From an uncultured Gammaproteobacteria bacterium (lineage in GTDB: Bacteria > Pseudomonadota > Gammaproteobacteria > Rariloculales > Rariloculaceae): DNA of 26,779 nucleotides. Where the stretch lies: the NCBI GenBank assembly GCA_946887385.1, contig CAMPKU010000024.1:1-26779 (forward strand), read 5' to 3'. The notes beneath the pieces are model-generated. The model had not been told where the DNA came from and searched no databases. It saw nothing but the letters and a program-made list of their open reading frames with translations. Positions 8,037 through 15,296 of this stretch are shown piece after piece. The translations under genes were made by a program, and so were the position numbers. The first letter of the stretch is position 1; each line of letters starts with the position of its first letter.

Positions 8037-9376
8037 CCCGCCAGGGCCGGCAGCGGCTCGGCCGCGATTGGCGGAGCGGACGCCTGCTCGATCGCCTCCA
8101 GCACCTCGCGCGCGCTACCGAAGCGCTGCGCCGGATCCTTGGCAAGCAGCTTGTTCAGCAGCGGCTGGAAGGCCGCGAGCGCCGGCTCGAGCGTGGGCAC
8201 CGCGGCGTGGCGGTGCTGCTCCAAGATCTCGTTCGTGGTGGCACCGACATACGGTTTCTCGCCGGCTAGCATCTGATAGAGGATCACGCCGAGCGCGTAG
8301 AGGTCGGTGCGCTCGTCGGTGGCAGCGCCGACGGCTTGCTCGGGGCTCATGTAGTACGGAGTGCCCGCAATCTCTTCTTGCCCGTTCGCGGCCTCCCTCT
8401 TCGGCACGTGCGCCGACTGGGAAATGCCGAAGTCGATGAGCGCCACGCTGTCGTCGTCGCGCAGCATGATATTGCCGGGCTTCAAATCGCGATGTACGAC
8501 GCCTGCCGTATGGATGATCGATAGGCCGCGTGCGATCTCGCGCGCGTAGTGCAAGGCTTCTGTCGGCGGCAGCCGCGAATCGAGCTGCGTGCCCAAGTGC
8601 CCCAGCGGAAAATACTCCATCGCGATGTAGCAATACTGGCTCGTCACCCGGAAGTCGTGGATGGCGGCAACCGCGTGGTCGTCGATGTCGTAGAGCAGCT
8701 TGAACTCCGTCACCAGGCGCTCGAAGCTCGCGTCGCGCGACAGGGCGCCGCGCCCGCGGTGCAGCACTTTGAGCACCACCTCCTTGCCGCGCTCCGCGCT
8801 GAATGCAACGTGCACCGACACGCTGTCGCGAGTGGCGAGGCAGCGGCGCATGTCGTAGCCGAATAGGCGCACGACGCCGGTAACCGTGCCGCCTTTGTCC
8901 CCCAGCAAGCCCTTGCGGTGCAGCATCGCTCGCTGCACGGCGCTCAACACCTGCTCGCGGCCGAGCAGCGCCTTGGGCACGTAATCGAACGCTCCCGACT
9001 TGATCGCCTGAACGGCCGTGTACTCGCTGCCCTTGCTCGTCAACAGAATGACCGCCGGGTTGCGCGGATCGGCCGCCACGGCGCGCAGGGCTTGGAGGGT
9101 GGGGTTTTCGGCCGTGCCGTCGCGCGAGAAGTCGCAGCCGACGAGCAGCACGTCGAAGCTCTTTAGGCGCTCGAGGTCGCCGAGCGCGTCGACGAGCGTG
9201 CCCGACGTCGACTGCACGGCGGCACCTTGCCAGCCCTTGACGGCGTAGCGCAGCAGCGCGGAGCGGACTTTGCCGTCGGGCTCCAGAATCAATATGCGGG
9301 GGGCGTTGTCGGCGAAGGGTTCCACAGCCCCGGAACCGTACCAATCCTGCAACCGAATGGCGGTGACCCCCTTCAC
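8033..9376 (-). CDS. Receiver domain plus Ser/Thr protein kinase fusion
   Basis: The frame encodes 447 residues from a GTG at 9376. Residues about 26-152 are receiver-like: [20 protein letters not shown], a likely phosphoacceptor D82 (LLVGCD), LLTSKG and K135 (FDYVPKALL). Residues about 168-435 are a Hanks-type kinase with K203 (EVVLKVL), alpha-C E224, catalytic [11 protein letters not shown] (D297), IDFG (D315) and [10 protein letters not shown] (APE equivalent). The glycine-rich loop is degenerate ([15 protein letters not shown]), yet all key catalytic residues remain. No membrane segment or PASTA repeat is seen, so it should be cytoplasmic. It probably joins phosphorelay input to Ser/Thr phosphorylation; substrates are unknown. 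It follows the SRPBCC gene on the same strand, separated by repeat copy B. The start is the weakest part, with no clear ribosome-binding site. Confidence 0.88.
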   Translation of the reverse strand: MKGVTAIRLQDWYGSGAVEPFADNAPRILILEPDGKVRSALLRYAVKGWQGAAVQSTSGTLVDALGDLERLKSFDVLLVGCDFSRDGTAENPTLQALRAVAADPRNPAVILLTSKGSEYTAVQAIKSGAFDYVPKALLGREQVLSAVQRAMLHRKGLLGDKGGTVTGVVRLFGYDMRRCLATRDSVSVHVAFSAERGKEVVLKVLHRGRGALSRDASFERLVTEFKLLYDIDDHAVAAIHDFRVTSQYCYIAMEYFPLGHLGTQLDSRLPPTEALHYAREIARGLSIIHTAGVVHRDLKPGNIMLRDDDSVALIDFGISQSAHVPKREAANGQEEIAGTPYYMSPEQAVGAATDERTDLYALGVILYQMLAGEKPYVGATTNEILEQHRHAAVPTLEPALAAFQPLLNKLLAKDPAQRFGSAREVLEAIEQASAPPIAAEPLPALAG

Positions 9377-9381
9377 AGCAA

Positions 9382-9473
9382 AAGAGTGGGGACGGATTTT
9401 TTTAATCCGTCCACGCCTTCGCCCGAAAGAGGCAAACCAGCCGGGGACGGATTAAATAAATCCGTCCCCTCTT
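9382..9473. repeat. Dispersed GGGGACGGATT hairpin element, copy B (double hairpin)
   Basis: Two head-to-tail hairpins: GGACGGATT (9390-9398) pairs with AATCCGTCC (9404-9412) across a T5 loop, and GGGGACGGATT (9443-9453) pairs with AATCCGTCCCC (9459-9469) across AAATA. Outer arms (9382-9399 and 9458-9473) also pair with one bulge. The right end AAATCCGTCCCCTCTTGG is identical in copy A. It lies between the SRPBCC gene stop and the kinase-fusion start on the same strand, beginning 6 nt before the GTG, so the transcript leader would fold strongly. Confidence 0.85.
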
Positions 9474-9486
9474 GGGGCGTCCCCCC

Positions 9487-10104
9487 TCAATCCGCCGCTT
9501 CGGCCCGCTCCCGCACGGCCTGCACGATCTTCGGCAAGTCGCGCTTCAGGGTTGCGCGCACCAGGAAGCGCGGAATCGGCAAGCCGGGATCGAGCGCCAC
9601 CTGGTAGACGAGCAAAATGCGGCCGTTTTCCTGCGGCAGCAGCCACCAGCTTCCTTCCATGTGCTCGATCGGCCCGCTCACGCGGTGCACGTCGATGCGG
9701 GTGTAAGGCGTGTAGTCCAGGCGGAACACGTGCTCGAACGTGGGCAGGAAGAAAATCGGCTTGATCACCTGAACGAACAGATCGGCGCGGCCGTCGTCGA
9801 GCTGCTCGATCCGCCTGCAGCTGACGACGTTCGGCACGTACTCGGGGGCAATTTCGCAGGCCCGTAGCACGTCCCAAATCGCGCTGGCCGGCGCGTCGAC
9901 CTCAGCTGCGATTTTCACGACCACCGTCAGGGGCCGCGTGCCGCGGTCGGTCTCGACCATGATCTCGCGCGCAGCCACGGCGTCGCGATCGATCCAGGCA
10001 AGATCGGGTTGACCGGCGGCCCCAAGCGCGAAGCCGGCGAGCGCCACAGCGGCCGGCAACCAGGAGCGCCGGCGGCACACTCGAGGCAGCGCGGCCATCC
10101 TCAT
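9487..10104 (-). CDS. Exported SRPBCC/START-like protein
   Basis: The frame encodes 205 residues with ATG at 10104 (a second ATG at 10098 is possible). A basic start (VCRRRSW) and hydrophobic stretch (LPAAVALAGFALGAAG) make an N-terminal signal peptide or anchor. The body resembles the SRPBCC/START helix-grip fold used by polyketide-cyclase-like and coenzyme-Q-binding proteins: VVVKIAAEVDAPASAIWDVL, YVPNVVSCRRIEQLDDGR, GSWWLLPQENGRILLVYQVA, and a final long helix with RATLKRDLPKIVQAVRERAE. Such proteins bind a hydrophobic ligand in a cavity; the ligand here is unknown. It is 13 bp downstream of the FAH-family gene, probably in one transcript with thrS. Similar exported forms occur in many proteobacteria without assigned function. 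Confidence 0.75.
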   Translation of the reverse strand: MRMAALPRVCRRRSWLPAAVALAGFALGAAGQPDLAWIDRDAVAAREIMVETDRGTRPLTVVVKIAAEVDAPASAIWDVLRACEIAPEYVPNVVSCRRIEQLDDGRADLFVQVIKPIFFLPTFEHVFRLDYTPYTRIDVHRVSGPIEHMEGSWWLLPQENGRILLVYQVALDPGLPIPRFLVRATLKRDLPKIVQAVRERAEAAD

Positions 10105-10117
10105 CGCCGCCCGCGCA

Positions 10118-10972
10118 TCACGCAGCGGGCTCGGCGATCACCGAATTGCGAAGGGTGCCGATCCGCGAAATCTCGACTTCCACCGTATCGCCGGGCCGCA
10201 TCCAAACGGGCGGCTTGCGCCCCGCGCCCACGCCGCCCGGGGTGCCGGTGACGATGACGTCTCCGGGCTCGAGCTGCGCCCACGTGGAGCAATACTCGAT
10301 GAGCTGCGCAACGTCGAAGCAGAGCTCGCCGACGCTCTCGTGTTGCATCACCGCGCCGTTCAATCGCGTGGTCAAGGTTAGATCCCGGACGTCCGGAATT
10401 TCATCCGCCGTCACGAGCCAGGGCCCGAACGAACCGCTCGCATGAAAATTCTTGCCGGGCGTGAACTGCCCCGAGTGCCGCTGAAAATCGCGCACGCTGC
10501 CGTCGTTGAAGCAGCTATAGCCCGCGACGTAGTCGAGCGCTCGCGCCCTGCTCACGCGCCGCGCGCGCTTGCCGATGACCACCGCGAGCTCGCCTTCGTA
10601 ATCGAGCTGCTCGGACTCGGCAGGCCTCAACAGCGGCTGGCCGTGGCCGACGATGCTGTCGCCGAAGCGCACGAACAGCACGGGGCGCTCGGGCCGCTCG
10701 CGGCCCATCTCTTTGATGTGCGGCACGTAGTTGATGCCCACGCAGAGCAGCTTGGCCGCCGGGTCCGGTATGGCCGGTGCGAACTGCACTTCGCCGATCG
10801 CGAAATCGGGCTGGATGCTGGCGAGGCGCTCGAGCTCGGGCAGCGCGCCCGCGGCCAACGCCTCGCGCAAGCCGCGGAAGTTCGGCAGGCGCGCCGAAGC
10901 GTCGACCAAGCCGTCCCCCACCGCAATGCCGAAACCGGGCCGGCCGTCGTGCTCGAAGCTCATGAGTCGCAT
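10118..10972 (-). CDS. Fumarylacetoacetate hydrolase (FAH) family enzyme
   Basis: The frame encodes 284 residues. ATG at 10972 has GGAGAC 4 nt upstream; ATG at residue 4 is an alternative. The C-terminal FAH fold is clear: KLLCVGINYVPHIKEMG, the metal-binding DYEGELAVVIGK (E126, E128) and FNDGSVRDFQ (D157), then GPWLVTADEI, and DVIVTGTPGGVGAGRKPP near the end. The family cleaves or decarboxylates beta-diketones and acylpyruvates with Mg/Mn, for example in aromatic degradation or oxaloacetate housekeeping. The exact substrate cannot be told from sequence. It is 15 bp downstream of thrS, which is not a catabolic context. Length and motif order are those of small FAHD-like bacterial proteins. 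Confidence 0.9.
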   Translation of the reverse strand: MRLMSFEHDGRPGFGIAVGDGLVDASARLPNFRGLREALAAGALPELERLASIQPDFAIGEVQFAPAIPDPAAKLLCVGINYVPHIKEMGRERPERPVLFVRFGDSIVGHGQPLLRPAESEQLDYEGELAVVIGKRARRVSRARALDYVAGYSCFNDGSVRDFQRHSGQFTPGKNFHASGSFGPWLVTADEIPDVRDLTLTTRLNGAVMQHESVGELCFDVAQLIEYCSTWAQLEPGDVIVTGTPGGVGAGRKPPVWMRPGDTVEVEISRIGTLRNSVIAEPAA

Positions 10973-10987
10973 GATCGTCTCCGTGCT

Positions 10988-12904
10988 TCAGGCGCCGCGA
11001 GCGGCGGCTTCGGCGCGAAGCTGCTCGACGGCGGCGGCGAGCGTGAGGCTCGTCTGATTCTGCGATCCCAGGCGGCGCAGCGCGACCGTGCGCTCGGCTA
11101 CTTCGCGTTTGCCCGCCGCCAGAATCACCGGGATTTTCGCGAGGCTGTGCTCGCGAACCTTGTAGTTGATCTTCTCGTTGCGCAGGTCGGCTTCCGCGCG
11201 CAAGCCGGCGCGGCCGAGCTCGGCCACCACCTCTTGCGCGTAAGCGTCGGCGTCGGAGGTGATCGTGGTGACCACGACTTGCAGCGGCGCCAGCCAGAAG
11301 GGCAACCCGCCCGCGTAGTGCTCGATGAGAATGCCGATGAAGCGCTCGAGCGAGCCGAAGATCGCGCGATGCACCATCACGGGCGTGTGCTTGTGGCCGT
11401 CCTCGCCGATGTAGGTAGCCCCGAGACGGCCCGGCATGTTGAGGTCTACCTGCAGCGTGCCGCACTGCCAGTCGCGGCCGATGGCGTCGCGCAGCACGAA
11501 CTCGATTTTCGGCCCGTAGAACGCGCCTTCGCCTTTGTTCAGCGAGTAGGGCAGGCCGAGCGTGTCCATGGCATTTTTGAGCGCCGTCTCCGCGCGGTCC
11601 CATACGTCGTCGCTGCCCACGCGTTTCGCCGGGCGGTCGGAAAACTTCATCACCACGTTGTCGAAGCCGAAGCCGCGGTAGATCTCCAGCAGGAGCTGGC
11701 AGATTCGGCCGGCTTCCTCGGTGATCTGTGCCTCGGTGCAGAACACGTGGGCGTCGTCTTGCGTAAACGCTCTCACCCGCATGAGTCCGTGCAGCGCGCC
11801 CGAAGGTTCGTATCGGTGCACTTTGCCGAACTCGGCCACGCGATACGGCAGATCCCGATAGCTGCGCAGGTCGTTCTTGAACACTTGCACGTGGCCGGGG
11901 CAGTTCATCGGTTTCACGACGAGCGTCTGGTTGTCGGCCGTCTCACTCGTGAACATGTTCTCGCCGAACGACTCCCAGTGCCCCGACGCTTCCCACAGCG
12001 AGCGCGACATCAGCTCCGGGGTATTGATCTCGCGATACCCGGCGGCCGTTTGCTTGTCGCGCATGAACTCGACGAGGGTGCGGAACAGCTGCCAGCCCTT
12101 CGTGTGCCAGAACACGGCCCCGACGGCCTCGTCTTGAAAGTGGAACAGGTCCATCTGCCGGCCGAGCTTGCGATGATCGCGGCGTTCGGCCTCCTCGAGC
12201 CGGTCGAGATAGGCTTTGAGCTCCTTGGCGTCGGCCCAGGCCGTGCCGTAGATGCGTTGCAGCATCTCGTTGCGCGAGTCGCCGCGCCAATAGGCGCCCG
12301 CGAGCTTCGTCAGCTTGAAGCCCGCGCCGAGGCGGCCCGTGGAAGGCAAGTGCGGGCCGCGGCACAGATCGATGAACTCGCCTTGGCGGTACAGCGAGAT
12401 CGGCTCGCCGCCGGGGATGCTGCGGATGATCTCGGCTTTGTAGCGCTCACCCTGGCCCAGGAAGAACTCGACGGCGGCGTCGCGATCCCAGACCTCGCGC
12501 ACGATCTTCTCGTCGCGCGCCACGATCTCGTGCATGCGCTTCTCGATGCGCTCGAGATCCTCGGGCGTGAACGGCTCGGCACGCGCAAAGTCGTAGTAGA
12601 AGCCGTTCTCGATCGCAGGGCCGATCGTGACCTGGGATTCCGGGTAGAGCTCCTTCACGGCTTCCGCCATCACGTGCGCCGCGTCGTGGCGCAGCAGCTC
12701 GAGCCCGTCGGGCGACGTGCGAGTCACGATTTCGACGCGCGCGTCGTGCTCGATGGGCAGCGTGAGGTCCTTGAGGGCGCCGTCAACGCGCACGGCCACG
12801 GCGTCGCGCTCGAGGCGCGCGCCGATGCTGCGCGCGATCGCGCTGCCGTCGACGGGCGAGGGGAAGGAACGTTGTGAGCCGTCCGGCAGAGTGATGATGG
12901 GCAT
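10988..12904 (-). CDS. thrS: Threonyl-tRNA synthetase
   Basis: The frame encodes 638 residues with ATG at 12904, the normal length for ThrS (E. coli 642). Order of parts: TGS domain (1-62), editing domain with H73/H77 in [11 protein letters not shown] and C181/H185 in LCRGPHLP, then the class II catalytic core with zinc-site C335 in [23 protein letters not shown], and motif 3 in [15 protein letters not shown], followed by the anticodon-binding domain from about 535 ([12 protein letters not shown]). It charges tRNA-Thr and proofreads Ser-tRNA-Thr. Unlike in many gammaproteobacteria, no infC-rpmI-rplT follows; the next genes are the FAH hydrolase and SRPBCC protein. No Shine-Dalgarno precedes the ATG, and the leader carries a hairpin plus T7. 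Confidence 0.97.
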   Translation of the reverse strand: MPIITLPDGSQRSFPSPVDGSAIARSIGARLERDAVAVRVDGALKDLTLPIEHDARVEIVTRTSPDGLELLRHDAAHVMAEAVKELYPESQVTIGPAIENGFYYDFARAEPFTPEDLERIEKRMHEIVARDEKIVREVWDRDAAVEFFLGQGERYKAEIIRSIPGGEPISLYRQGEFIDLCRGPHLPSTGRLGAGFKLTKLAGAYWRGDSRNEMLQRIYGTAWADAKELKAYLDRLEEAERRDHRKLGRQMDLFHFQDEAVGAVFWHTKGWQLFRTLVEFMRDKQTAAGYREINTPELMSRSLWEASGHWESFGENMFTSETADNQTLVVKPMNCPGHVQVFKNDLRSYRDLPYRVAEFGKVHRYEPSGALHGLMRVRAFTQDDAHVFCTEAQITEEAGRICQLLLEIYRGFGFDNVVMKFSDRPAKRVGSDDVWDRAETALKNAMDTLGLPYSLNKGEGAFYGPKIEFVLRDAIGRDWQCGTLQVDLNMPGRLGATYIGEDGHKHTPVMVHRAIFGSLERFIGILIEHYAGGLPFWLAPLQVVVTTITSDADAYAQEVVAELGRAGLRAEADLRNEKINYKVREHSLAKIPVILAAGKREVAERTVALRRLGSQNQTSLTLAAAVEQLRAEAAARGA

Positions 12905-12922
12905 GGCGAGTGGATTTTCGGC

Positions 12923-12948
12923 AAAAAAACGCGCGTCACGAGCGCGCG
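12923..12948 (-). terminator. Terminator-like hairpin in the thrS leader
   Basis: On the minus strand a CGCGCG/CGCGCG stem (12948-12943 and 12935-12930) with a 7-nt loop is followed by seven T residues (12929-12923). No minus-strand gene lies upstream, so it belongs to the thrS leader, 18 nt before the ATG. It could attenuate transcription or block ribosome access. No codon or anticodon-like thrS operator was seen. Confidence 0.4.
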
Positions 12949-12952
12949 GCAG

Positions 12953-12973
12953 GGCGATTGTACGATAATCGCC
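12953..12973. promoter_or_regulatory. Inverted repeat in the thrS/gloB divergent region
   Basis: GGCGATT-GTACGAT-AATCGCC is a perfect 7-bp inverted repeat with a 7-nt spacer. It overlaps -10-like hexamers on both strands, TACAAT (minus, 12962-12957) and GATAAT (plus, 12964-12969). No good -35 sits at 16-18 bp on either strand. It may be an operator; the binder is unknown. Confidence 0.35.
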
Positions 12974-12996
12974 GAATCCTAAGCCTCAACACCGTC

Positions 12997-13767
12997 ATGA
13001 GCGAGCTTACGATTCACATGTTCCCGTGCCTGACGGATAACTACGGTTATCTGCTGCACGACGCGGATTCGGGCACCACGGCCGCGGTCGACACGCCGGA
13101 CGCGGAAGAAATCGCCGTGCAGCTCGACGCGAAGGGCTGGCGGCTCACCCATATCCTGAACACGCACCATCACGCCGATCACGCCGGCGGCAACTTGGCG
13201 CTGAAGCGGCGCACGGGCTGCACGATCGTGGGGCCCCGGGCGGATGCCGCACGCATTCCCGGCATCGACATTGGCGTAGGCGACGGCGACGAGGTGGCTC
13301 TAGGCGCCCATCGCGCGCGCGTTTTCGACACGCCCGGCCATACGCGCGGCCACATCGTTTATTGGTTCGAAGGTGCGCGTGCGGCGTTCGTCGGCGACAC
13401 GCTGTTTGCCTTAGGGTGCGGGCGTTTGTTCGAGGGCACGCCGCGCGACATGTGGACCTCGCTGCAAAAGATCTTGGCGTGGCCGGACGACACGCGGCTC
13501 TATTGCGCGCACGAGTACACGCAGAGCAACGCCCGGTTCGCGTTGACCGTGGAGCCGCAGAACCGGGCGCTCGTGGAGCGTGCGGCACAGGTTGCGCGGC
13601 TACGCGCGGCAGGTAAGCCCACCGTGCCCACCACGCTCGTGGAGGAACGCGCCACGAACCCGTTCTTGCGGCCGCAAAGCTTGGGGCTGCGCGCGACGAT
13701 CGGCCTGGAAGAAGCGCCCGATGTGGAGGTGTTCGCGCGGACGCGCGCGCTCAAAGACGCGTTCTGA
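12997..13767 (+). CDS. gloB: Hydroxyacylglutathione hydrolase (glyoxalase II)
   Basis: The frame encodes 256 residues from ATG at 12997, where family homology begins (MSELTIHMFPCLTDNYGYLL). The binuclear metal site is shown by THHHADHAGG (H57, H59, D61, H62), then FDTPGHTRGHIVYWF, FVGDTLFALGCGRLFEGTP and LYCAHEYTQSN. A C-terminal substrate domain ends with NPFLRPQS. Glyoxalase II hydrolyses S-lactoylglutathione to lactate and glutathione in methylglyoxal detoxification. Length is standard. An upstream in-frame TTG at 12910 would add 29 unrelated residues through the thrS leader and is rejected. It is divergent from thrS across the inverted repeat at 12953-12973. Confidence 0.95.
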   Translation: MSELTIHMFPCLTDNYGYLLHDADSGTTAAVDTPDAEEIAVQLDAKGWRLTHILNTHHHADHAGGNLALKRRTGCTIVGPRADAARIPGIDIGVGDGDEVALGAHRARVFDTPGHTRGHIVYWFEGARAAFVGDTLFALGCGRLFEGTPRDMWTSLQKILAWPDDTRLYCAHEYTQSNARFALTVEPQNRALVERAAQVARLRAAGKPTVPTTLVEERATNPFLRPQSLGLRATIGLEEAPDVEVFARTRALKDAF

Positions 13768-13798
13768 GCGCGTCCGCGAGCATTCGCTGCAGTGAAAC

Positions 13799-14086
13799 CT
13801 AGGCGGTGGGGCGAAGCTGCGCGCGGCCTTGCATCATGAGGCCCGCGCCGCGCTCTGAAACGTGTGCGAGCACGGCCTTGCGGCGATGCAGGCGAATGGT
13901 GTCGCCGAGATTCACCGCGAACACCAGATTGACGACCGTGCCGGCCGGCAGGCCGAGCGCCTTGATCTCGAGAAACACGCCCATGGCGGAGAGGTTTTTG
14001 GCGCGGCAGCGGTGGTACTTGCCTCCCGGGACCGAGAGGTAGACCGTGGTCGCAACCTTGTTTCTCTCCAGCAGACGCCTTTCCAT
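13799..14086 (-). CDS. Single-domain PilZ protein (c-di-GMP receptor)
   Basis: The frame encodes 95 residues with ATG at 14086; AAGG lies 8 nt upstream. The two c-di-GMP motifs are present: RxxxR at the N-terminus (R4-L-L-E-R8) and N31-L-S-A-M-G36 matching (D/N)xSxxG. Remaining beta strands (KVATTVYLSVPGG, GTVVNLVFAV, KAVLAHVSE) fit a PilZ barrel. Proteins of this class bind c-di-GMP and change motility, pili or exopolysaccharide. Many pseudomonads have a flagellar brake protein (FlgZ/YcgR) near flgM-flgN, but that protein carries an extra N-terminal domain absent here. It is 165 bp beyond csrA on the same strand and may have its own promoter. A flagellar brake role is inference. Confidence 0.85.
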   Translation of the reverse strand: MERRLLERNKVATTVYLSVPGGKYHRCRAKNLSAMGVFLEIKALGLPAGTVVNLVFAVNLGDTIRLHRRKAVLAHVSERGAGLMMQGRAQLRPTA

Positions 14087-14251
14087 CGCCCGTACCTTTT
14101 ATTGTTCTTGTACCCAGGGACGCGCACAGGATGCGACCGCGGGCCGCCCGAAATCAAGTCCCAGGCACAGCCAACCGGGGCAGTGACTCATGTCTCGTCG
14201 CGCAATTGATTATGTCGCGCAGGCGGCGCCGCCGGCCGCTGCTGCCCGAGA

Positions 14252-14461
14252 CTAAGCCGCGTTCGCGTCCTTGTCCACGCGCAGGATGCACAGCTCGGGC
14301 GGAGCCTCGATGCCCATCTTCACGCGTCGGCCGTTGCCGCCGAGCAGCGTGATCTCGATCGGGCCCTTCGCGAACAAGTCGTTGAGCGTGAGGTTGCCGT
14401 CTGCGCCGTCGGCGAGCTTGATCTGAATCGCCTCATCCGCCCGTCTGCTTACGACCAACAT
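14252..14461 (-). CDS. csrA: CsrA/RsmA-family RNA-binding regulator with an insertion
   Basis: The frame encodes 69 residues with ATG at 14461 and a strong GGAGGGAG about 6 nt upstream. The N-terminus MLVVSRRADEAIQI and the central IEITLLGGNGRRVKMGIEAP align with standard CsrA (about 61 residues). Between them is an extra segment of about 17 residues (LADGADGNLTLNDLFAKGP) in place of the short turn between the first two strands. At the C-terminus the usual HREE RNA-contact motif is replaced by LRVDKD, keeping one Arg. CsrA dimers bind GGA motifs in mRNA leaders and change translation. It is 15 bp after flgN, so it is probably co-transcribed with flgM-flgN and timed with flagellar assembly. 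Whether it binds RNA like ordinary CsrA is open. Confidence 0.85.
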   Translation of the reverse strand: MLVVSRRADEAIQIKLADGADGNLTLNDLFAKGPIEITLLGGNGRRVKMGIEAPPELCILRVDKDANAA

Positions 14462-14476
14462 GGGTACTCCCTCCGC

Positions 14477-14899
14477 TCACGCAGTGCCAAGCGGCCGAGC
14501 GTCGGTTTGCGACGGCGTGCGGCCGCTGGCGCCATACAGCTCGGGCTCGGAGCCGCGCAGCGCCCGAAGCGCGCCCCGGATGTTCTCCGCGCGCGCTTTC
14601 AGCAACGTGCCGTTGCGCTGGTTCTGCTCTTTGCACCGCACGATGAGCTCTTTGAGGCGTTGCCATTCGCCGCCGCCCGAAGCGTCGTCCTGCGGCGCGA
14701 TCTGCCGTCGCTGCGACTCGAGCGTCTCGAGCGTATCGACGAGCTTGGTCTTGGCTGCAGTGGCCAGCTCGAGCGCGTCGTGATCGCCATCTGCGAGCGC
14801 CGCGCTTTCGCGCGTCAACGTCTCGAGCATGGCTTCGGCGCAGCGAATCTGCTCGCCGAGCACGGCGTTCAAGGCCGCCTGTTGCGGTTCGTTGCGCAT
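14477..14899 (-). CDS. flgN: Flagellar export chaperone FlgN
   Basis: The frame encodes 140 residues with ATG at 14899, only 3 bp after the flgM stop. It is highly helical with heptad-like leucines (LGEQIRCAEAMLETLTRESA, LELATAAKTKLVDTLETLES, KELIVRCKEQNQRNGTLLKA). The C-terminal tail ends ELYGASGRTPSQTDARPLG, typical of FlgN, where LYG-type tails are common. FlgN binds the C-termini of FlgK and FlgL in the cytoplasm and escorts them to the export gate; both targets are encoded at the far end of this window. Sequence conservation is low in this family, so the call rests on helix pattern, tail and position between flgM and csrA. Confidence 0.9.
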   Translation of the reverse strand: MRNEPQQAALNAVLGEQIRCAEAMLETLTRESAALADGDHDALELATAAKTKLVDTLETLESQRRQIAPQDDASGGGEWQRLKELIVRCKEQNQRNGTLLKARAENIRGALRALRGSEPELYGASGRTPSQTDARPLGTA

Positions 14900-14902
14900 G
14901 CG

Positions 14903-15223
14903 TCAGCCCAGGAAGTCGCGTTCGAACTTCAACAAGCGATCGGCCACCTGCCGATCGTCGATCTCGTAGCTGCCCGAAGCGATGGCGTCCTTGAACGCCG
15001 CAACGCGCTCGGCGTCGACCACGGGAGCTCGCTGCACGAGCTCCTCGAGCTTGCTGAGCAGCATTCCCGACTGCGTAATCTTGACCGTGTCCCCCGCGGT
15101 GGACGTATCGGCGCCGCGCGCGCGAGCATGCCCTTGGCTGCTCGCCGGCTTGGCGGCTTCCGAACGCCGCGTTCCAGCGGTATCCGCGGGCCTAAACCCC
15201 TGTCCATTGATTTTTTCTGTCAT
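14903..15223 (-). CDS. flgM: Anti-sigma-28 factor FlgM
   Basis: The frame encodes 106 residues with ATG at 15223; GGAG lies 8 nt upstream. The N-terminus (MTEKINGQGFRPADTAGTRR) and an unstructured Ser/Ala/Thr-rich first half precede the sigma-28-binding C-terminal half (GDTVKITQSGMLLSKLEELV, VDAERVAAFKDAIASGSYEI, ADRLLKFERDFLG). FlgM holds FliA inactive until the hook is complete and then is exported. A near-consensus sigma-28 promoter at 15257-15283 shows that FliA drives its own inhibitor. Read-through from flgA is also possible because the stop of flgA is only 73 bp upstream. Confidence 0.96.
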   Translation of the reverse strand: MTEKINGQGFRPADTAGTRRSEAAKPASSQGHARARGADTSTAGDTVKITQSGMLLSKLEELVQRAPVVDAERVAAFKDAIASGSYEIDDRQVADRLLKFERDFLG

Positions 15224-15256
15224 AACGCATCTCCGGCGCTAGGCGCCTCTCGTCGC

Positions 15257-15283
15257 TTATCGACTCGTGGCAGGCGAACTTTA
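15257..15283 (-). promoter_or_regulatory. Sigma-28 (FliA) promoter of flgM
   Basis: Reading the minus strand, TAAAGTTC - 11 nt - GTCGATAA matches the E. coli FliA consensus (TAAAGTTT-N11-GCCGATAA) at 14 of 16 positions with exact spacing. It lies 14 bp past the flgA stop and 34 bp before flgM. Confidence 0.9.
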
Positions 15284-15296
15284 GACCCCATGTTAC

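Noticed and set aside
10442..12877. Open frame of 811 codons on the plus strand
   Set aside because: It is fully antisense to thrS and the FAH-family gene, both of which have clear catalytic motifs. High GC third positions make such shadow frames common. Its product is rich in Arg/Ala/Val/His and shows no domain.
12910..12996. Upstream TTG start for gloB
   Set aside because: It would add 29 residues covering the thrS leader with no family similarity, while the ATG at 12997 begins the conserved sequence.
14222..14233. Perfect palindrome GGCGGCGCCGCC after csrA, possible terminator
   Set aside because: No T-tract on either strand and low sequence complexity. GC-rich palindromes are common here.
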